A stretch of DNA of 64,000 nt from Herbaspirillum hiltneri N3 (GTDB lineage Bacteria > Pseudomonadota > Gammaproteobacteria > Burkholderiales > Burkholderiaceae_D), in contig NZ_CP011409.1 of assembly GCF_001267925.1 (NCBI RefSeq), positions 3,348,001 through 3,412,000 of the forward strand, written 5' to 3'. The translations under genes were made by a program, and so were the position numbers. Shown here in pieces: positions 28,123 through 37,560 of this stretch. How positions within the stretch are numbered: position 1 is the first letter of the stretch; each line of letters opens with the position of its first letter. Below the pieces are notes generated by a model. The model did no database searches. It was not told where the DNA came from and saw nothing but the letters and a program-made list of their open reading frames with translations.

Positions 28123-28896
28123 ATGCCCGATTCCGCTTCCAAACTCGCCCTGCGCATCAGTCGACGACTGGCGCAGCATGCGTTCAAGGAAATACTGCCG
28201 CTGCGCGCCGATGTCGGCGTGGTCAGCTTCACCTTCGACGACGTACCCGCATCAGCGTGCGTGGCCGGCGCCCAGGCGCTTGAGCGGCACGGTGCGCGCG
28301 GCACCTTTTACGTCGCCGGCGGCCTCACCGATGCGCTCGAGGAAGGCAAACCCTGCCACTCGCGCGAACAGCTCCGCACCTTGCTGGCTGCCGGCCACGA
28401 ACTCGGCTGCCACAGCTACTCGCACATCCGCTGCGACACGCTGACCGCTGCGGAACTGGAGCAGGAACTGGACCGCAATGCCGCCTTCCTGGCAGAACTG
28501 GGCGTTGATCCGCTCACCCTGAATTTCGCCTATCCGTTCGGCGCCTATGCCTACAACGCCAAACGCATCTGCAGCAAGCGCTTCCGCTCCAGCCGCATTA
28601 CCGGTGGCGGTACGCATGAAGACTACGCCGACCTGAATGCGCTGAAAACGCATCGCCTCTACGACGTGCACGTCGACGCCGAGAATTACGACACGCTGCT
28701 GCAGCGTACGGTGCGCCGCAAGGGTTGGCTGATTGTGAATACGCATGATGTGGAAGATCCGCCGAGCCGCTACGGCTTCACGCCCGAGCGGCTCGAACAG
28801 GCGGTCGCGGCGGCGCTGGCAGCCGGCTGCAAGGTGTTGCCGGTGAATGCTGCTATCGACTATCTGCTGCAGTACGCTGCCCCCGCAGACGCCTGA
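28123..28896 (+). CDS. Polysaccharide deacetylase (NodB domain)
   Basis: A 257-residue CE4/NodB-fold deacetylase. Motif 1 is FTFDDVPASA with the tandem Asp of the metal/catalytic site, motif 2 is GCHSYSHIRC with the metal histidines, and RGTFYVAGG and NFAYPFGAYAYN are also typical. No signal peptide is visible, so it may act on cytoplasmic-side lipid-linked sugars or an unusual substrate. It is the last gene of the long plus-strand operon and its 3' end overlaps the convergent FemAB-like gene by 44 bp. Confidence 0.9.
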   Translation: MPDSASKLALRISRRLAQHAFKEILPLRADVGVVSFTFDDVPASACVAGAQALERHGARGTFYVAGGLTDALEEGKPCHSREQLRTLLAAGHELGCHSYSHIRCDTLTAAELEQELDRNAAFLAELGVDPLTLNFAYPFGAYAYNAKRICSKRFRSSRITGGGTHEDYADLNALKTHRLYDVHVDAENYDTLLQRTVRRKGWLIVNTHDVEDPPSRYGFTPERLEQAVAAALAAGCKVLPVNAAIDYLLQYAAPADA

Positions 28897-30043
28897 CCAG
28901 CTTGCGCAAGGTCTCGTTGGCGCGCGCCCGTTCGCGCAGGCGGCGGTAGGTCCGGTCCAGCGTTACCGCCAGCTTGCCGCGCAGACTGTGGCCTTGCTGG
29001 CCGGCATACAGCGGCAGGATGTGGTCGGCCCATTGCTGTTTGTAGGCTTCGTCGCCGACCGTGAGATCGAACAGCGCCAGGCCCTGGGCGATGCAATCGC
29101 GCACCACCGCGTCGAGCAAAACGCGTCCCACCGAATAACGCCCCCACTCGCCGTCTTCATACCCCGGCATCAGCCAGTAGAAGCGCTTGCCGTAGCGGAT
29201 CCCCCAATGCGTGGCGACCAGATGTTCATTGACGTACAGCGCCGACACCACCACCGCGCCGCCGCCCAGTCCCTGCGCGGCGAGATCCTGATAGAAGGCC
29301 AGATAGCCCTCCTCCGCGAACAAGTCGCGACTGCCGGTCTCATGCCAGCGCCGCGCCTTTTGGCGCGCCATGGCCTCCACCACTTGCGCGCGCTGCGGCG
29401 GCGACGCATCGATCAGCAATTGCACCGTACCGAGCTCGCCCAGCCGCCGCAATTGCCGGCGCGTATCGGCGAACACCTTGGCGCTGCGCTGTTTCTGGAA
29501 TTCCTCGAAACCGGCCGTGAGCGTCGCCACGTGGGCTTGTTCGGTGTGCTGCATGCCCGCCAGCGCCGCCACAGGATTGGCCACGCCTTCGACGTGCTGC
29601 GGCATGCGGCGCGCGCGAAACACGTCGACGCCGCCGAGCAGCCGCATGATCACCGGCCACAACATGGAAAAAGCCGAGAGATCGGCATCGGCGCGCAGCA
29701 GCGGTGCGTTGTAGTCGGTCACTTCGCCGCCCAAAAAGCCCGCAACGCGCAGGCCGTATTGGCGCCGCCGCCCCAGCGGCAGCAGCATCAGGGTGCGATC
29801 ATCGGCATCGGTCAGTTCGACCAGCAGGACTTCCCAGCCCTGCCGCTTGCCCAGCGTTCTATGCCAGGTCGCGAGCCAGTCATAGGCCTGGAAGCCGTAA
29901 CACGCACACGTATCCTGCGCGGCGCGCCAGCGTTGTTCGGCCTGTTCGAAGGACGTATGGATGCGGATGGCGACGCCGTCGGCAAAACGCCCGGCAATGT
30001 CCGGGGCCAGCTCGCTAAGCAAGTGTCGGGATAAGGCTTTCAT
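28853..30043 (-). CDS. FemAB/GNAT-like acyltransferase of the EPS locus
   Basis: A 396-residue protein of the GNAT/FemAB-like (BioF2-type acetyltransferase) group found in EPS loci. The signature ALYVNEHLVATHWGIRYGKRFYWLMPGYEDGEWGRYSVG in the C-terminal half gives the GNAT fold and LFDLTVGDEAYKQQWAD closes it. It likely transfers an acyl or aminoacyl group to a sugar. Third gene of the minus-strand operon that starts at the WecG-type gene, 20 bp after the priming transferase. Confidence 0.83.
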   Translation of the reverse strand: MKALSRHLLSELAPDIAGRFADGVAIRIHTSFEQAEQRWRAAQDTCACYGFQAYDWLATWHRTLGKRQGWEVLLVELTDADDRTLMLLPLGRRRQYGLRVAGFLGGEVTDYNAPLLRADADLSAFSMLWPVIMRLLGGVDVFRARRMPQHVEGVANPVAALAGMQHTEQAHVATLTAGFEEFQKQRSAKVFADTRRQLRRLGELGTVQLLIDASPPQRAQVVEAMARQKARRWHETGSRDLFAEEGYLAFYQDLAAQGLGGGAVVVSALYVNEHLVATHWGIRYGKRFYWLMPGYEDGEWGRYSVGRVLLDAVVRDCIAQGLALFDLTVGDEAYKQQWADHILPLYAGQQGHSLRGKLAVTLDRTYRRLRERARANETLRKLVRRLRGQRTAADSR

Positions 30044-30063
30044 TCAGCTTGCGCGACGCCGCT

Positions 30064-31470
30064 CTAGTAGGCGTTGCGGTCTTTGAAGACCACCAGCACC
30101 GTGCGCAAAATGATTTTGAAGTCGAGCCCGAGCGACCAGTTGCGGATGTAGTACAGGTCGTATTCAATGCGGCGCTGCATCTTGTCGAGCGTGTCGGTCT
30201 CGCCGCGCAGGCCGTTGACCTGGGCCCAGCCGGTGATGCCGGGCTTGACCTTGTGGCGCAGCATGTAACCCTTGACCTGCTTGCGATACAGCTCGTTATG
30301 CTGGACCGCATGCGGGCGCGGTCCGACGATGCTCATCGAGCCTTCCAGGACATTGAAGAATTGCGGCAGTTCATCGAGCGAGGTCTTGCGCAGGAAACGT
30401 CCGAACGGCGTCACGCGCGCATCGCCGACCGTCGCCTGTTTGATTTCGCCGGTTCGTGGCAAGGGATCGTTGCGCATGGAACGGAATTTCGACACCACAA
30501 TCTTCTGCCCGCCGACGCCGTAGCGCATCTGGCGGAACACCACCGGCCCCGGCGACGACAGCTTGACCCCGATGGCGATGGCCAGCAGGGCCGGGCTCAG
30601 CAGCAGCAGGATCAGGAACGACATGATGACGTCGACGAAGCGCTTGAGCAGGCGCGTGATGCCGATGAATGGCGTCTCATAGGCCACCAGCACCGGCGTG
30701 CCTGCCATCTCGGCGTATTGCATATGACCCAGCCCGAACAGTTTGGAATCCGGCACGAAATACACCGACGCCACCGAATCATGCAGTGCATCCACCACCG
30801 GTGCGATGTCGCTGGTGCGCGCATGCACCAGGCCGACGAACACGACGTCCACCGGATTGCGCTCGATCCATTCGATCGCTTCCATCAGGCTGCCCAGGCG
30901 AGGCAGCTCGGATCCGACACGCTGCGTACCTTGGCGATTGTCGAAGAATCCCATCGGCGTGATGCCCAGCATTTTTGAGGTCTGGAACGACTCCGCCAGG
31001 CGCTGCGCATCCTCGCTGAAGCCGACAAAGATCGCCGTACGGCGTTCGCCCTTGGCGGTGTACATGCGCAAGGCCCACCAGCGGCAACCCAGCGAGGTCA
31101 GCGTCAGCGTGAATGGCGTAACGACCAGCCACAGCGTCATCACCACCCGCGAAAACTCGGTGCCGGTCTTGGTCAGGTACAACGCCAGCACCACCACGAA
31201 GAAGGTGCCGATCCACAGCCTCACGATGGTGCCGAAGCGATGCACCATGAGCGCGGCATTGTCGACGGCATAGCGGCGCAAGTCGCTGAAGACGATGAAA
31301 CCGGTCACGCCGGCGACGACGGCGACGAAATTGAAGGTGGCGAAGTCCGCCCATTGATAAATCGCGACGCAGATTTCCAGCGTCAGGATGATCGTCAACG
31401 CATAGGCTGCGCCGATGGCCAACCCGAGCAAGGTAGTGTGGTGGTTGCGCTTGTCGGAATAAAAGCTCAA
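30064..31470 (-). CDS. Undecaprenyl-phosphate sugar-1-phosphate transferase
   Basis: Priming enzyme (468 residues) that loads the first sugar phosphate onto undecaprenyl phosphate, of the WcaJ/EpsB polyprenyl transferase type. About four N-terminal helices and a CoA-binding-like domain ([18 protein letters not shown]) precede the catalytic domain: [57 protein letters not shown] and [19 protein letters not shown]. Start is TTG 31470, overlapping the upstream stop (TTGA), with GGGAG eight bases before it; no better ATG is near. Confidence 0.95.
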   Translation of the reverse strand: MSFYSDKRNHHTTLLGLAIGAAYALTIILTLEICVAIYQWADFATFNFVAVVAGVTGFIVFSDLRRYAVDNAALMVHRFGTIVRLWIGTFFVVVLALYLTKTGTEFSRVVMTLWLVVTPFTLTLTSLGCRWWALRMYTAKGERRTAIFVGFSEDAQRLAESFQTSKMLGITPMGFFDNRQGTQRVGSELPRLGSLMEAIEWIERNPVDVVFVGLVHARTSDIAPVVDALHDSVASVYFVPDSKLFGLGHMQYAEMAGTPVLVAYETPFIGITRLLKRFVDVIMSFLILLLLSPALLAIAIGVKLSSPGPVVFRQMRYGVGGQKIVVSKFRSMRNDPLPRTGEIKQATVGDARVTPFGRFLRKTSLDELPQFFNVLEGSMSIVGPRPHAVQHNELYRKQVKGYMLRHKVKPGITGWAQVNGLRGETDTLDKMQRRIEYDLYYIRNWSLGLDFKIILRTVLVVFKDRNAY

Positions 31471-32282
31471 TGGCCGCTCCCTGTCTTCTGGTTGTCATTG
31501 ATTGTACGCTGCTGCTTTTGCTGCCCCCACTCGCGCTGCAGCAGTCCGGCGAACTTCGAGCCCTGCACGATGTAGCGGCGCCACAGGCGGCGCGGCTCCG
31601 AGGCCAGGCGCCAGAACCACTCCATGCCGATTTTCTGCATCCAGAGCGGCGCGCGCGACTTGAAGCCGAGCGCAAACTCCATCGCCGCGCCGACGCACAT
31701 GACGACGCCGGCCTGCATGTCGTCCTTGTGGGCGAATGCCCAACGCTCCTGCTTGGGCATGCCGAGGCACACGAACACGATGCCGGGCCGCATCGCGTTC
31801 ACGCGCCGCAGCGCTTCAAGTCCTTCGGTGCCGGTGGGGTCGAATTGCATGGACGGGCAATACAACTCCACTTGCAAACCCGGATACACGCGTTCGAACG
31901 CGTCGGTCAGCATGGCTTCCTGACCCGGCATGCCGCCGATCACGAAGACGGGCAATTGCTGCGTTGCCGCCGTGCGCGCAAGCTGTACGAACAGATCGGA
32001 GCCGGTCACCCGTTCGGGCAACGGCGTCGCGCTGTGGCGGCTGGCCCAGACCAAGGGCATGCCGTCGGCAAAAATGTAATCGGCTTGCACATACAGCCGG
32101 CGAAACTGCGCATCGGCGTCGAGCCGCACCACATGATCGACGTTGGGCGTCACCACGATCGCCGGCGGTCCCTCGCGGCGGCCGGCCAGTTGCATCAATT
32201 GTGCAGCGGCGCCGGTGAAACTCGCAGCGCAGATATCGAGTCCGAACAGAGAAGACGTCGGAAATGCGGTTTGTTTTGTCAT
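31467..32282 (-). CDS. WecG/TagA/CpsF family glycosyltransferase
   Basis: A 271-residue GT26 enzyme that adds a second sugar to the lipid-linked intermediate. Typical motifs are VTPNVDHVVRLDAD, YIFADGMPLVWASR, PERVTGSDLF and GIVFVCLGMPKQERWA, with the conserved Asp/Gly-Met-Pro-Lys-Gln core. First gene of the minus-strand EPS operon; it overlaps the priming transferase by 4 bp. Confidence 0.94.
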   Translation of the reverse strand: MTKQTAFPTSSLFGLDICAASFTGAAAQLMQLAGRREGPPAIVVTPNVDHVVRLDADAQFRRLYVQADYIFADGMPLVWASRHSATPLPERVTGSDLFVQLARTAATQQLPVFVIGGMPGQEAMLTDAFERVYPGLQVELYCPSMQFDPTGTEGLEALRRVNAMRPGIVFVCLGMPKQERWAFAHKDDMQAGVVMCVGAAMEFALGFKSRAPLWMQKIGMEWFWRLASEPRRLWRRYIVQGSKFAGLLQREWGQQKQQRTINDNQKTGSGH

Positions 32283-32531
32283 GCGTTCCGGCGAGGTGAA
32301 GAAGCGATTCGAATTCAGGAACCCAAGGTGTCAGCAGTCACACGCCACTCAAAATAGTTAACTATATAACATCATTACTTTGATATCATTCTAGCAATAT
32401 TACGAGATGAATACTCGCTATTTGACATCAATTTACTCATTAATTCTTGATTTGGGTGTCTGTATCAGACAGCATACGCAAGCATAAGCAAGACTGAGCC
32501 CGGCTACAAATTTATTTACACGAGACAAGAT
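32283..32531. promoter_or_regulatory. AT-rich divergent promoter region in the EPS locus
   Basis: About 250 bp between the divergent WecG-type and glycosyltransferase genes. Roughly 32340-32530 is far richer in A/T than the rest of the window. A TTGACA box occurs near 32420 on the plus strand but no well-spaced -10 follows it, and GTCTG/CAGAC forms a small hairpin near 32458. It probably holds promoters for both operons and is the kind of DNA bound by H-NS-like silencers. Confidence 0.5.
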
Positions 32532-33509
32532 ATGCACAAGGAAGACCTTATGCAGGACGCTCAGCAACAGGCCAAAAAGCAGGCTCAAAAACAGCCCCTG
32601 GAGCCGGTGGAAGCGCCTCCAGCGACTGATCCGCGCGTCGTGCCGCTGGTCATCATCTCGCCGGTGCGCGACGAGTCGCAATACCTGCGCCTGACGATGG
32701 ACTCGATGGTGGCGCAGACGTTCCGGCCGCTGGAATGGATCCTGGTGGATGACGGCTCGGCCGACGCCACCCCGGACATCGTGCGCGAATACGCCGAAAA
32801 ATATCCCTTCATCCGCCTCGTGCCGCGCCAGAACCGCGGCTTCCGCAAGCTGGGCGGCGGCGTCATCGCCGCCTTCAATTTCGGCGTCGAGCACATCCGG
32901 CACAAGGATTACCAGTACATCGCCAAGCTCGATGGAGACATGTCCTTCGGCCCGCACTACCTGGAACACATGTTCCAGAAGCTCGATGAGGATCCCAAGC
33001 TGGCGGCCGTGTCCGGCAAGGTGTATCGCCACGAGGACGGCCAGTTCATCGAAGAAAGCCATATTGACGAGCAGGTGGCCGGCCAGTTCAAGCTGTACAA
33101 GCGCACCGCGTTCGAAGACATCGGCGGCTTCGTCCAGCATCTGTCGTGGGATGGCATCGACGTCCATACGGCGTGGATGAAGGGCTGGAAGACGTTCTGC
33201 TACTACGATCCCAAGGCCTGGCTGTGGCACCACCGCATCATGGGTTCGTCCGATAAGCACATCTACGAAGGCCGTCTGCGCTGGGGCCGGGGCAATTGGT
33301 ACATGGGCTACCATCCGCTGTACGCGATCGCCACCGGCATCAACCGCATGCGCGAAAAGCCGGTGATCATCGGCGGCTTGCTGATGATCTTCAGCTATTT
33401 CTGGTCCGGCCTGCGCCGCCTGCCGCGCTATGAAAATCTCGAATTCCGGCGCTATCTGCGCCAATGGCAGATGGCGCGCCTGAAGCACCACTTCTTCGGC
33501 AAGAAATGA
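32532..33509 (+). CDS. Family 2 glycosyltransferase
   Basis: A 325-residue GT2 enzyme. A charged Gln/Lys-rich N-terminal tail (1-30) precedes the GT-A core: VIISPVRDESQYLRLTMDSM, ILVDDGSADATPDIV, the metal motif AKLDGDMSFGP, and LSWDGIDVHTAWMKG near the acceptor side. No strong transmembrane anchor is seen apart from a hydrophobic patch near residue 280. It leads the second plus-strand EPS unit and is followed 31 bp later by the oxidoreductase fusion. Confidence 0.92.
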   Translation: MHKEDLMQDAQQQAKKQAQKQPLEPVEAPPATDPRVVPLVIISPVRDESQYLRLTMDSMVAQTFRPLEWILVDDGSADATPDIVREYAEKYPFIRLVPRQNRGFRKLGGGVIAAFNFGVEHIRHKDYQYIAKLDGDMSFGPHYLEHMFQKLDEDPKLAAVSGKVYRHEDGQFIEESHIDEQVAGQFKLYKRTAFEDIGGFVQHLSWDGIDVHTAWMKGWKTFCYYDPKAWLWHHRIMGSSDKHIYEGRLRWGRGNWYMGYHPLYAIATGINRMREKPVIIGGLLMIFSYFWSGLRRLPRYENLEFRRYLRQWQMARLKHHFFGKK

Positions 33510-33540
33510 GCATCTCAATGAATCCGCGTTTCTCGCTTCC

Positions 33541-36054
33541 ATGCCGATACTGACAGCGCTGCCGGCCGACCGGACCTTCGATCTCTGCGTAGTCGGCGCC
33601 GGCCCGGTCGGACTCACGCTGGCGCTGGAAGCAGCGACGCACGGCCTGCAGGTGCTGCTGCTGGAGTCCGGCGGCGCCGAGCACAATCCGGCGACGCAGG
33701 CATGGTCGCACGCCACCGTACTCGACCGGCAGGCTCACGCGCCGATGGAACTGGCGTCGAACCGCGCGCTGGGCGGCAGTTCCTGGCTGTGGGGCGGACG
33801 CTGCGTGCCGTTCGAGGCGATCGACTTCGAAGCGCGCAAGTATGTGCCGCACTCGGGATGGCCATTCACACTGGACGAGGTGCTGCCGTGGTACGGCAAG
33901 GCCGCCGACTACCTCGACTGCGGCACCGCGCAATTCCGCCAGCCTCCACAGCACTGGCCTGAAATGAGTGAAGTCGAACTGTCGCAACTGGAGCGCTGGG
34001 CGCGCCAGCCGAAGCTGGTGGGCAAGCTCGGCCCGCGCGTGCTGGCCTCGCCTGACATCAACATCCTGTTCGACGCCACCGTCACGGGCATCGCCTTCGA
34101 CGACGACGAGCGCTCGGTCAAGTCGCTGCAGGCGCGTCACCGGAATGTCGCTATCGTTCCGCAGGCGCGGCACTACGTACTGGCCGGCGGCGGGCTTGAA
34201 ACCACACGCCTGCTGCTGTCGGTGCAACAGGGACATCCGGCCCTGTTCGGCGGCATCGGCGGGCCGCTCGGCCGCTACTACATGGGCCACATCTTCGGCA
34301 GCATCGCCAGCCTGACGTTGACGCAGCCGGGCGATTTCGCCGACCTCGATTTTTCGGCCGACGACACCGGTGCATACGTACGCCGCCGCTTCACGATATC
34401 GGAACAGGCGCAGCGCCGGCATCACGTGCTGAACACCTCGTTCTTCGCGGACAATCCGCCGTTCCACGACGAGCGCCATCGCAATCCGACGCTGTCGCTG
34501 GTGTTCCTCGGGCTGTCGATCCCAGCCATCGGCCGCCGCATGATTTCGGAAGCGATCCGCCTGCGTCATGTCGGACCGCCACCATATCGCTATGGCGCGC
34601 ATCTGCTCAACGTACTGCGCCGTCCCTGGCAAGCCGCGGCCGACGTGCTGACCATTCTGCGCCTGCGCTATGCCTCTGCGGTGCGCAAGCCGGGTTTCGT
34701 GCTGCGCAATCAGGGCGGTACTTATGCGCTCAACTACCACGCCGAGCAGATTCCCAATCCGGACAGCCGCGTGATGCTGAACCAGGAGCGCGACGCCCAC
34801 GGCATGCCGCGCCTGACCATCGATTTCCGCTATCTCAGGGACGATGCCGAATCGGCGCTCAAGGCGCACGAAATCCTCGACCGGCAACTGCGCGCCGCCG
34901 GCAAAGGCACGGTCGAATACCATCGTTCGCCGGATCAGCGCATCGGCCATATCCTGGAACAGGCCACCGATGGTTTCCACCAGGTCGGCACCACGCGCAT
35001 GCATGACGATCCGCAATTTGGCGTGGTGGATCGCCATTGCCAGGTGCATGGCGTCGCCAATCTGCACATTGCTTCGAGCAGCGTTTTCCCGACCACCGGC
35101 GAAGCCAATCCGACCTTCCTCGCGGTAGCGCTGGCGGCCAGGCTGGCGGATCGGCTTGCGCAGCGCCTGAGCGCACCTGTCGCGGCAGATGCCGCCACGC
35201 CGACGCGTGCTCCCTACGCCGCCCACACTCCCCTTTCATTCCAACCCGGATCCCCGCGCATGCAAACCATCCGTATCCCCGGCACTTCGCTGGACGTCAG
35301 CCGGCTGTCGTTCGGCACCGCCAGCTTGCATCACCTGTTCAAGGGCCCGCAGCGGCAGGCGCTGCTGAGGGCGGCGCTCGACGCCGGCTTCACGCACTTC
35401 GACACGTCGCCGTATTACGGCTTCGGCCTGGCGGAAAAATCGCTCGGCGAATTGCCCGCGGCTGAATTGCAGCGCATCACCATCGCCAGCAAGGTCGGTC
35501 TGTACGGACCGAACGGCGCCGGCCCCGGCATCCCCGAAATCCTGCTGCGCAAAGTCGCCGGCAAGGCCTTGCCGACCCTGAACAAACCGGTGGTCGACTG
35601 GAGCGTCGCACGCGCGCAAAAGAGCCTCGACGACAGCTTGCGACGCCTGCGCCGCGATTGGCTGGACGTGCTGTTCCTGCACGAGCCGGTGCAGGCGCTG
35701 ATCGCCGCCGAGGAATGGCAACGCTGGCTGGAGTCGCAGGTGCAAGCCGGCAAGATCCGCCACTTCGGCATCGCCGGCGAAGCGCCGATGATCGCCGCCA
35801 TGCTGCAAGCCGCACCGTCGCTGGCGCCGGTCGTGCAGGTGCGCGACAGCCTGGACAAACGCCAGGCTGACGTCCTCGCGCAGCATCAGCGCGCATTGCA
35901 ATTCACGTATGGATATCTGGCGGGAGGCGCGCAGCCGGGAAGCGACGGTGCGGACGTATTGCGTCAAGCGCTGCAACGCAATCCGGGCGGCTCCATCCTG
36001 GTGTCGACGCGGCGCGTGGAGCGCGTGGCCGAGCTGGCGCGCGCGGGGTTGTAA
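33541..36054 (+). CDS. GMC-type oxidoreductase fused to an aldo/keto reductase
   Basis: An 837-residue uninterrupted frame with two enzymes. Residues 1-545: FAD-binding GMC-like oxidoreductase, with the Rossmann motif VVGAGPVGLTLALEA, ALGGSSWLWGGR and a C-terminal signature HQVGTTRMHDD...NLHIASSSVFPTTGEANPTF. A proline/alanine-rich linker follows. Residues 574-837: aldo/keto reductase, from MQTIRIPGTSLDVSRLSFGT, with FDTSPYYGFGLAEKSLGE (Asp and Tyr of the active site), ASKVGLYG (Lys) and LFLHEP (His). ATG 35260 in frame could also start the second enzyme alone. Both domains may modify EPS sugars or their precursors through linked oxidation and reduction; this is inference from position. Confidence 0.88.
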   Translation: MPILTALPADRTFDLCVVGAGPVGLTLALEAATHGLQVLLLESGGAEHNPATQAWSHATVLDRQAHAPMELASNRALGGSSWLWGGRCVPFEAIDFEARKYVPHSGWPFTLDEVLPWYGKAADYLDCGTAQFRQPPQHWPEMSEVELSQLERWARQPKLVGKLGPRVLASPDINILFDATVTGIAFDDDERSVKSLQARHRNVAIVPQARHYVLAGGGLETTRLLLSVQQGHPALFGGIGGPLGRYYMGHIFGSIASLTLTQPGDFADLDFSADDTGAYVRRRFTISEQAQRRHHVLNTSFFADNPPFHDERHRNPTLSLVFLGLSIPAIGRRMISEAIRLRHVGPPPYRYGAHLLNVLRRPWQAAADVLTILRLRYASAVRKPGFVLRNQGGTYALNYHAEQIPNPDSRVMLNQERDAHGMPRLTIDFRYLRDDAESALKAHEILDRQLRAAGKGTVEYHRSPDQRIGHILEQATDGFHQVGTTRMHDDPQFGVVDRHCQVHGVANLHIASSSVFPTTGEANPTFLAVALAARLADRLAQRLSAPVAADAATPTRAPYAAHTPLSFQPGSPRMQTIRIPGTSLDVSRLSFGTASLHHLFKGPQRQALLRAALDAGFTHFDTSPYYGFGLAEKSLGELPAAELQRITIASKVGLYGPNGAGPGIPEILLRKVAGKALPTLNKPVVDWSVARAQKSLDDSLRRLRRDWLDVLFLHEPVQALIAAEEWQRWLESQVQAGKIRHFGIAGEAPMIAAMLQAAPSLAPVVQVRDSLDKRQADVLAQHQRALQFTYGYLAGGAQPGSDGADVLRQALQRNPGGSILVSTRRVERVAELARAGL

Positions 36055-36055
36055 T

Positions 36056-36628
36056 TCAGCGGGATTGCCGGCCGGTATCCGATACCAGGTATTGCGCATC
36101 GCTGCCGTAGCTGGCGATCTTCTTCGCCAATGCCGCGTCGACGCGTGCGAACGAGATGAAACTATGCCGCCGCCAGTACGCCGCCGAGTTATTGACCGCC
36201 ATCAATGCGGCGCAGGCAAATCCCTGAGCGAAGGCCAACTCCCTGAGGTATCCGACCAGCGCGCCGCCGAGACCGGACTGGCGCGTCGCCTCGGTCAATG
36301 CGACGTCGTGCAGGTACAGGCAATCAGCCTGCGGCGGCAATTCCCCCAATAAGGAATCCAGCGCCGGTGGCTGCCCCAGCACGGCCGGATGGGCGATGGC
36401 GTAACCGAGCACGGTCCCGTTCGCATCGGCGGCGATCAGGCAGCCCGCCGCAAACAGGCGCAACCGCTCGACGAACACCGCAGGCGATTCCGGATAGTCC
36501 GGATGCACTTCTGCGGCAATCGCCGTCACAGCAGGCAAATCGCTTTCCTGCATGGCGCGCCAGGCGACGCCGTTACGAACGCCGTGGTTCATGTTCTGCT
36601 CACGTTCCGTTTTTGTCATGTCATCCAT
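36056..36628 (-). CDS. GNAT family N-acetyltransferase
   Basis: Up to 190 residues with a GNAT acetyl-CoA-binding domain: VAWRAMQESDLPAVTAIA at the start, YLHDVALTEATRQSGLGGALVGYL containing the pyrophosphate-binding Q/R-x-x-G-x-G/A-like loop, and AALMAVNNSAAYWRRHSF. Starts at 36628, 36619 and 36592 are possible, and none has a strong ribosome site. Its end is a single base from the convergent oxidoreductase stop, and it begins right after the merR terminator. Substrate unknown. Confidence 0.82.
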   Translation of the reverse strand: MDDMTKTEREQNMNHGVRNGVAWRAMQESDLPAVTAIAAEVHPDYPESPAVFVERLRLFAAGCLIAADANGTVLGYAIAHPAVLGQPPALDSLLGELPPQADCLYLHDVALTEATRQSGLGGALVGYLRELAFAQGFACAALMAVNNSAAYWRRHSFISFARVDAALAKKIASYGSDAQYLVSDTGRQSR

Positions 36629-36639
36629 ACGCCAGAAGC

Positions 36640-36665
36640 AAAAAAAGCCGCCGTTGCCGGCAGCT
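36640..36665 (-). terminator. Terminator after the ihfA-merR block
   Basis: On the minus strand the stem AAGCTGCC/GGCGGCTT (one wobble pair, loop GGCAAC) runs into TTTTTTT. It ends the long translation-gene transcript, 40 bp after the MerR-type stop. Confidence 0.85.
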
Positions 36666-36703
36666 TCTTGTCGTGCATCATCGCCGCAGCGGCGTGGACC
36701 GGA

Positions 36704-37099
36704 TCAGGTGCGCGGACTCAGCAATTGCAGGATGCCGCTGAGCTCGGCGCGCATGGCTTCGATTTCTTCGGCGCCTATCGAGATCTCGATGTCTTCGGCG
36801 ATCTCCTGCTGGTCTTCATGCAAGTGACCGTCGAGCTTGTTGCGGGCGCCGCTGATGGTGAAGCCTTGCTCGTACAGCAGTTCGCGGATACGGCGGATCA
36901 GCAGCACTTCATGATGCTGGTAATAGCGGCGATTGCCGCGCCGCTTGACCGGCTTGAGCTGGGTGAATTCCTGCTCCCAGTAGCGCAGTACGTGCGGCTT
37001 GACGCCGCACAGTTCGCTGACTTCACCGATAGTGAAATAGCGTTTGGCGGGAATCGGCGGCAATACGATCACCGCAGGTTTATTGACGCGTTCGTTCAT
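36704..37099 (-). CDS. MerR family regulator
   Basis: A 131-residue MerR-type DNA-binding protein. The winged helix spans YFTIGEVSELCGVKPHVLRYWEQEFTQLKPVKR, and RRYYQHHEVLLIRRIRELLYEQGF leads to a dimerisation helix. The short acidic tail has no cysteine pair for metal. This gene next to ihfA is a conserved arrangement in proteobacteria; the effector is unknown. Confidence 0.93.
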   Translation of the reverse strand: MNERVNKPAVIVLPPIPAKRYFTIGEVSELCGVKPHVLRYWEQEFTQLKPVKRRGNRRYYQHHEVLLIRRIRELLYEQGFTISGARNKLDGHLHEDQQEIAEDIEISIGAEEIEAMRAELSGILQLLSPRT

Positions 37100-37111
37100 G
37101 GAATGGGTACG

Positions 37112-37525
37112 TTACACAGCAAGGGCGAGAGGCTGGCCGCTCGATACCTCGACCATTTCCTTGAGCTTCTGGCTGGCGTGGAAAGTGACGACGCGACGCG
37201 CAGTAATCGGAATCTCTTCGCCCGTCTTGGGATTGCGACCGGGGCGCTGCGGCTTGTCGCGCAACTGGAAATTACCGAATCCAGAGAGCTTGACCGCTTC
37301 GCCGCGTTCGAGCGCATTGCGAATTTCGTCGAAGAAAGTTTCAACCATGTCCTTCGCTTCGCGCTTGTTGAGACCAACTTGCTCGAACAAAAGTTCGGCA
37401 AGTTCTGCCTTGGTCAGCGTCGGGAGATTTTTTTCCGCCTGCGAGCGCACCTCGGATTCGAGTACGGCGCGTTGCAGGTCGGCATCCAGCACAGATTGAA
37501 ATTCGCTTGAATTCACGTTGTTCAT
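37112..37525 (-). CDS. ihfA: Integration host factor alpha subunit, N-terminally extended
   Basis: DNA-bending protein of 137 residues that pairs with IhfB. The HU/IHF fold starts at [16 protein letters not shown] (about residue 37) and holds the minor-groove arm [22 protein letters not shown] with the intercalating proline. Compared with E. coli IhfA (99 residues) there is an extra, acidic, roughly 34-residue N-terminal segment with no internal ATG to replace the start. It follows pheT by 35 bp. Confidence 0.95.
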   Translation of the reverse strand: MNNVNSSEFQSVLDADLQRAVLESEVRSQAEKNLPTLTKAELAELLFEQVGLNKREAKDMVETFFDEIRNALERGEAVKLSGFGNFQLRDKPQRPGRNPKTGEEIPITARRVVTFHASQKLKEMVEVSSGQPLALAV

Positions 37526-37560
37526 GACGGGTGAGTCGCCTCTTACCGATTTATAAATTG

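Noticed and set aside
37424..37525. IhfA N-terminal extension as a novelty
   Set aside because: There is no alternative start, but extended IhfA proteins are, to my recollection, common in Burkholderiales.
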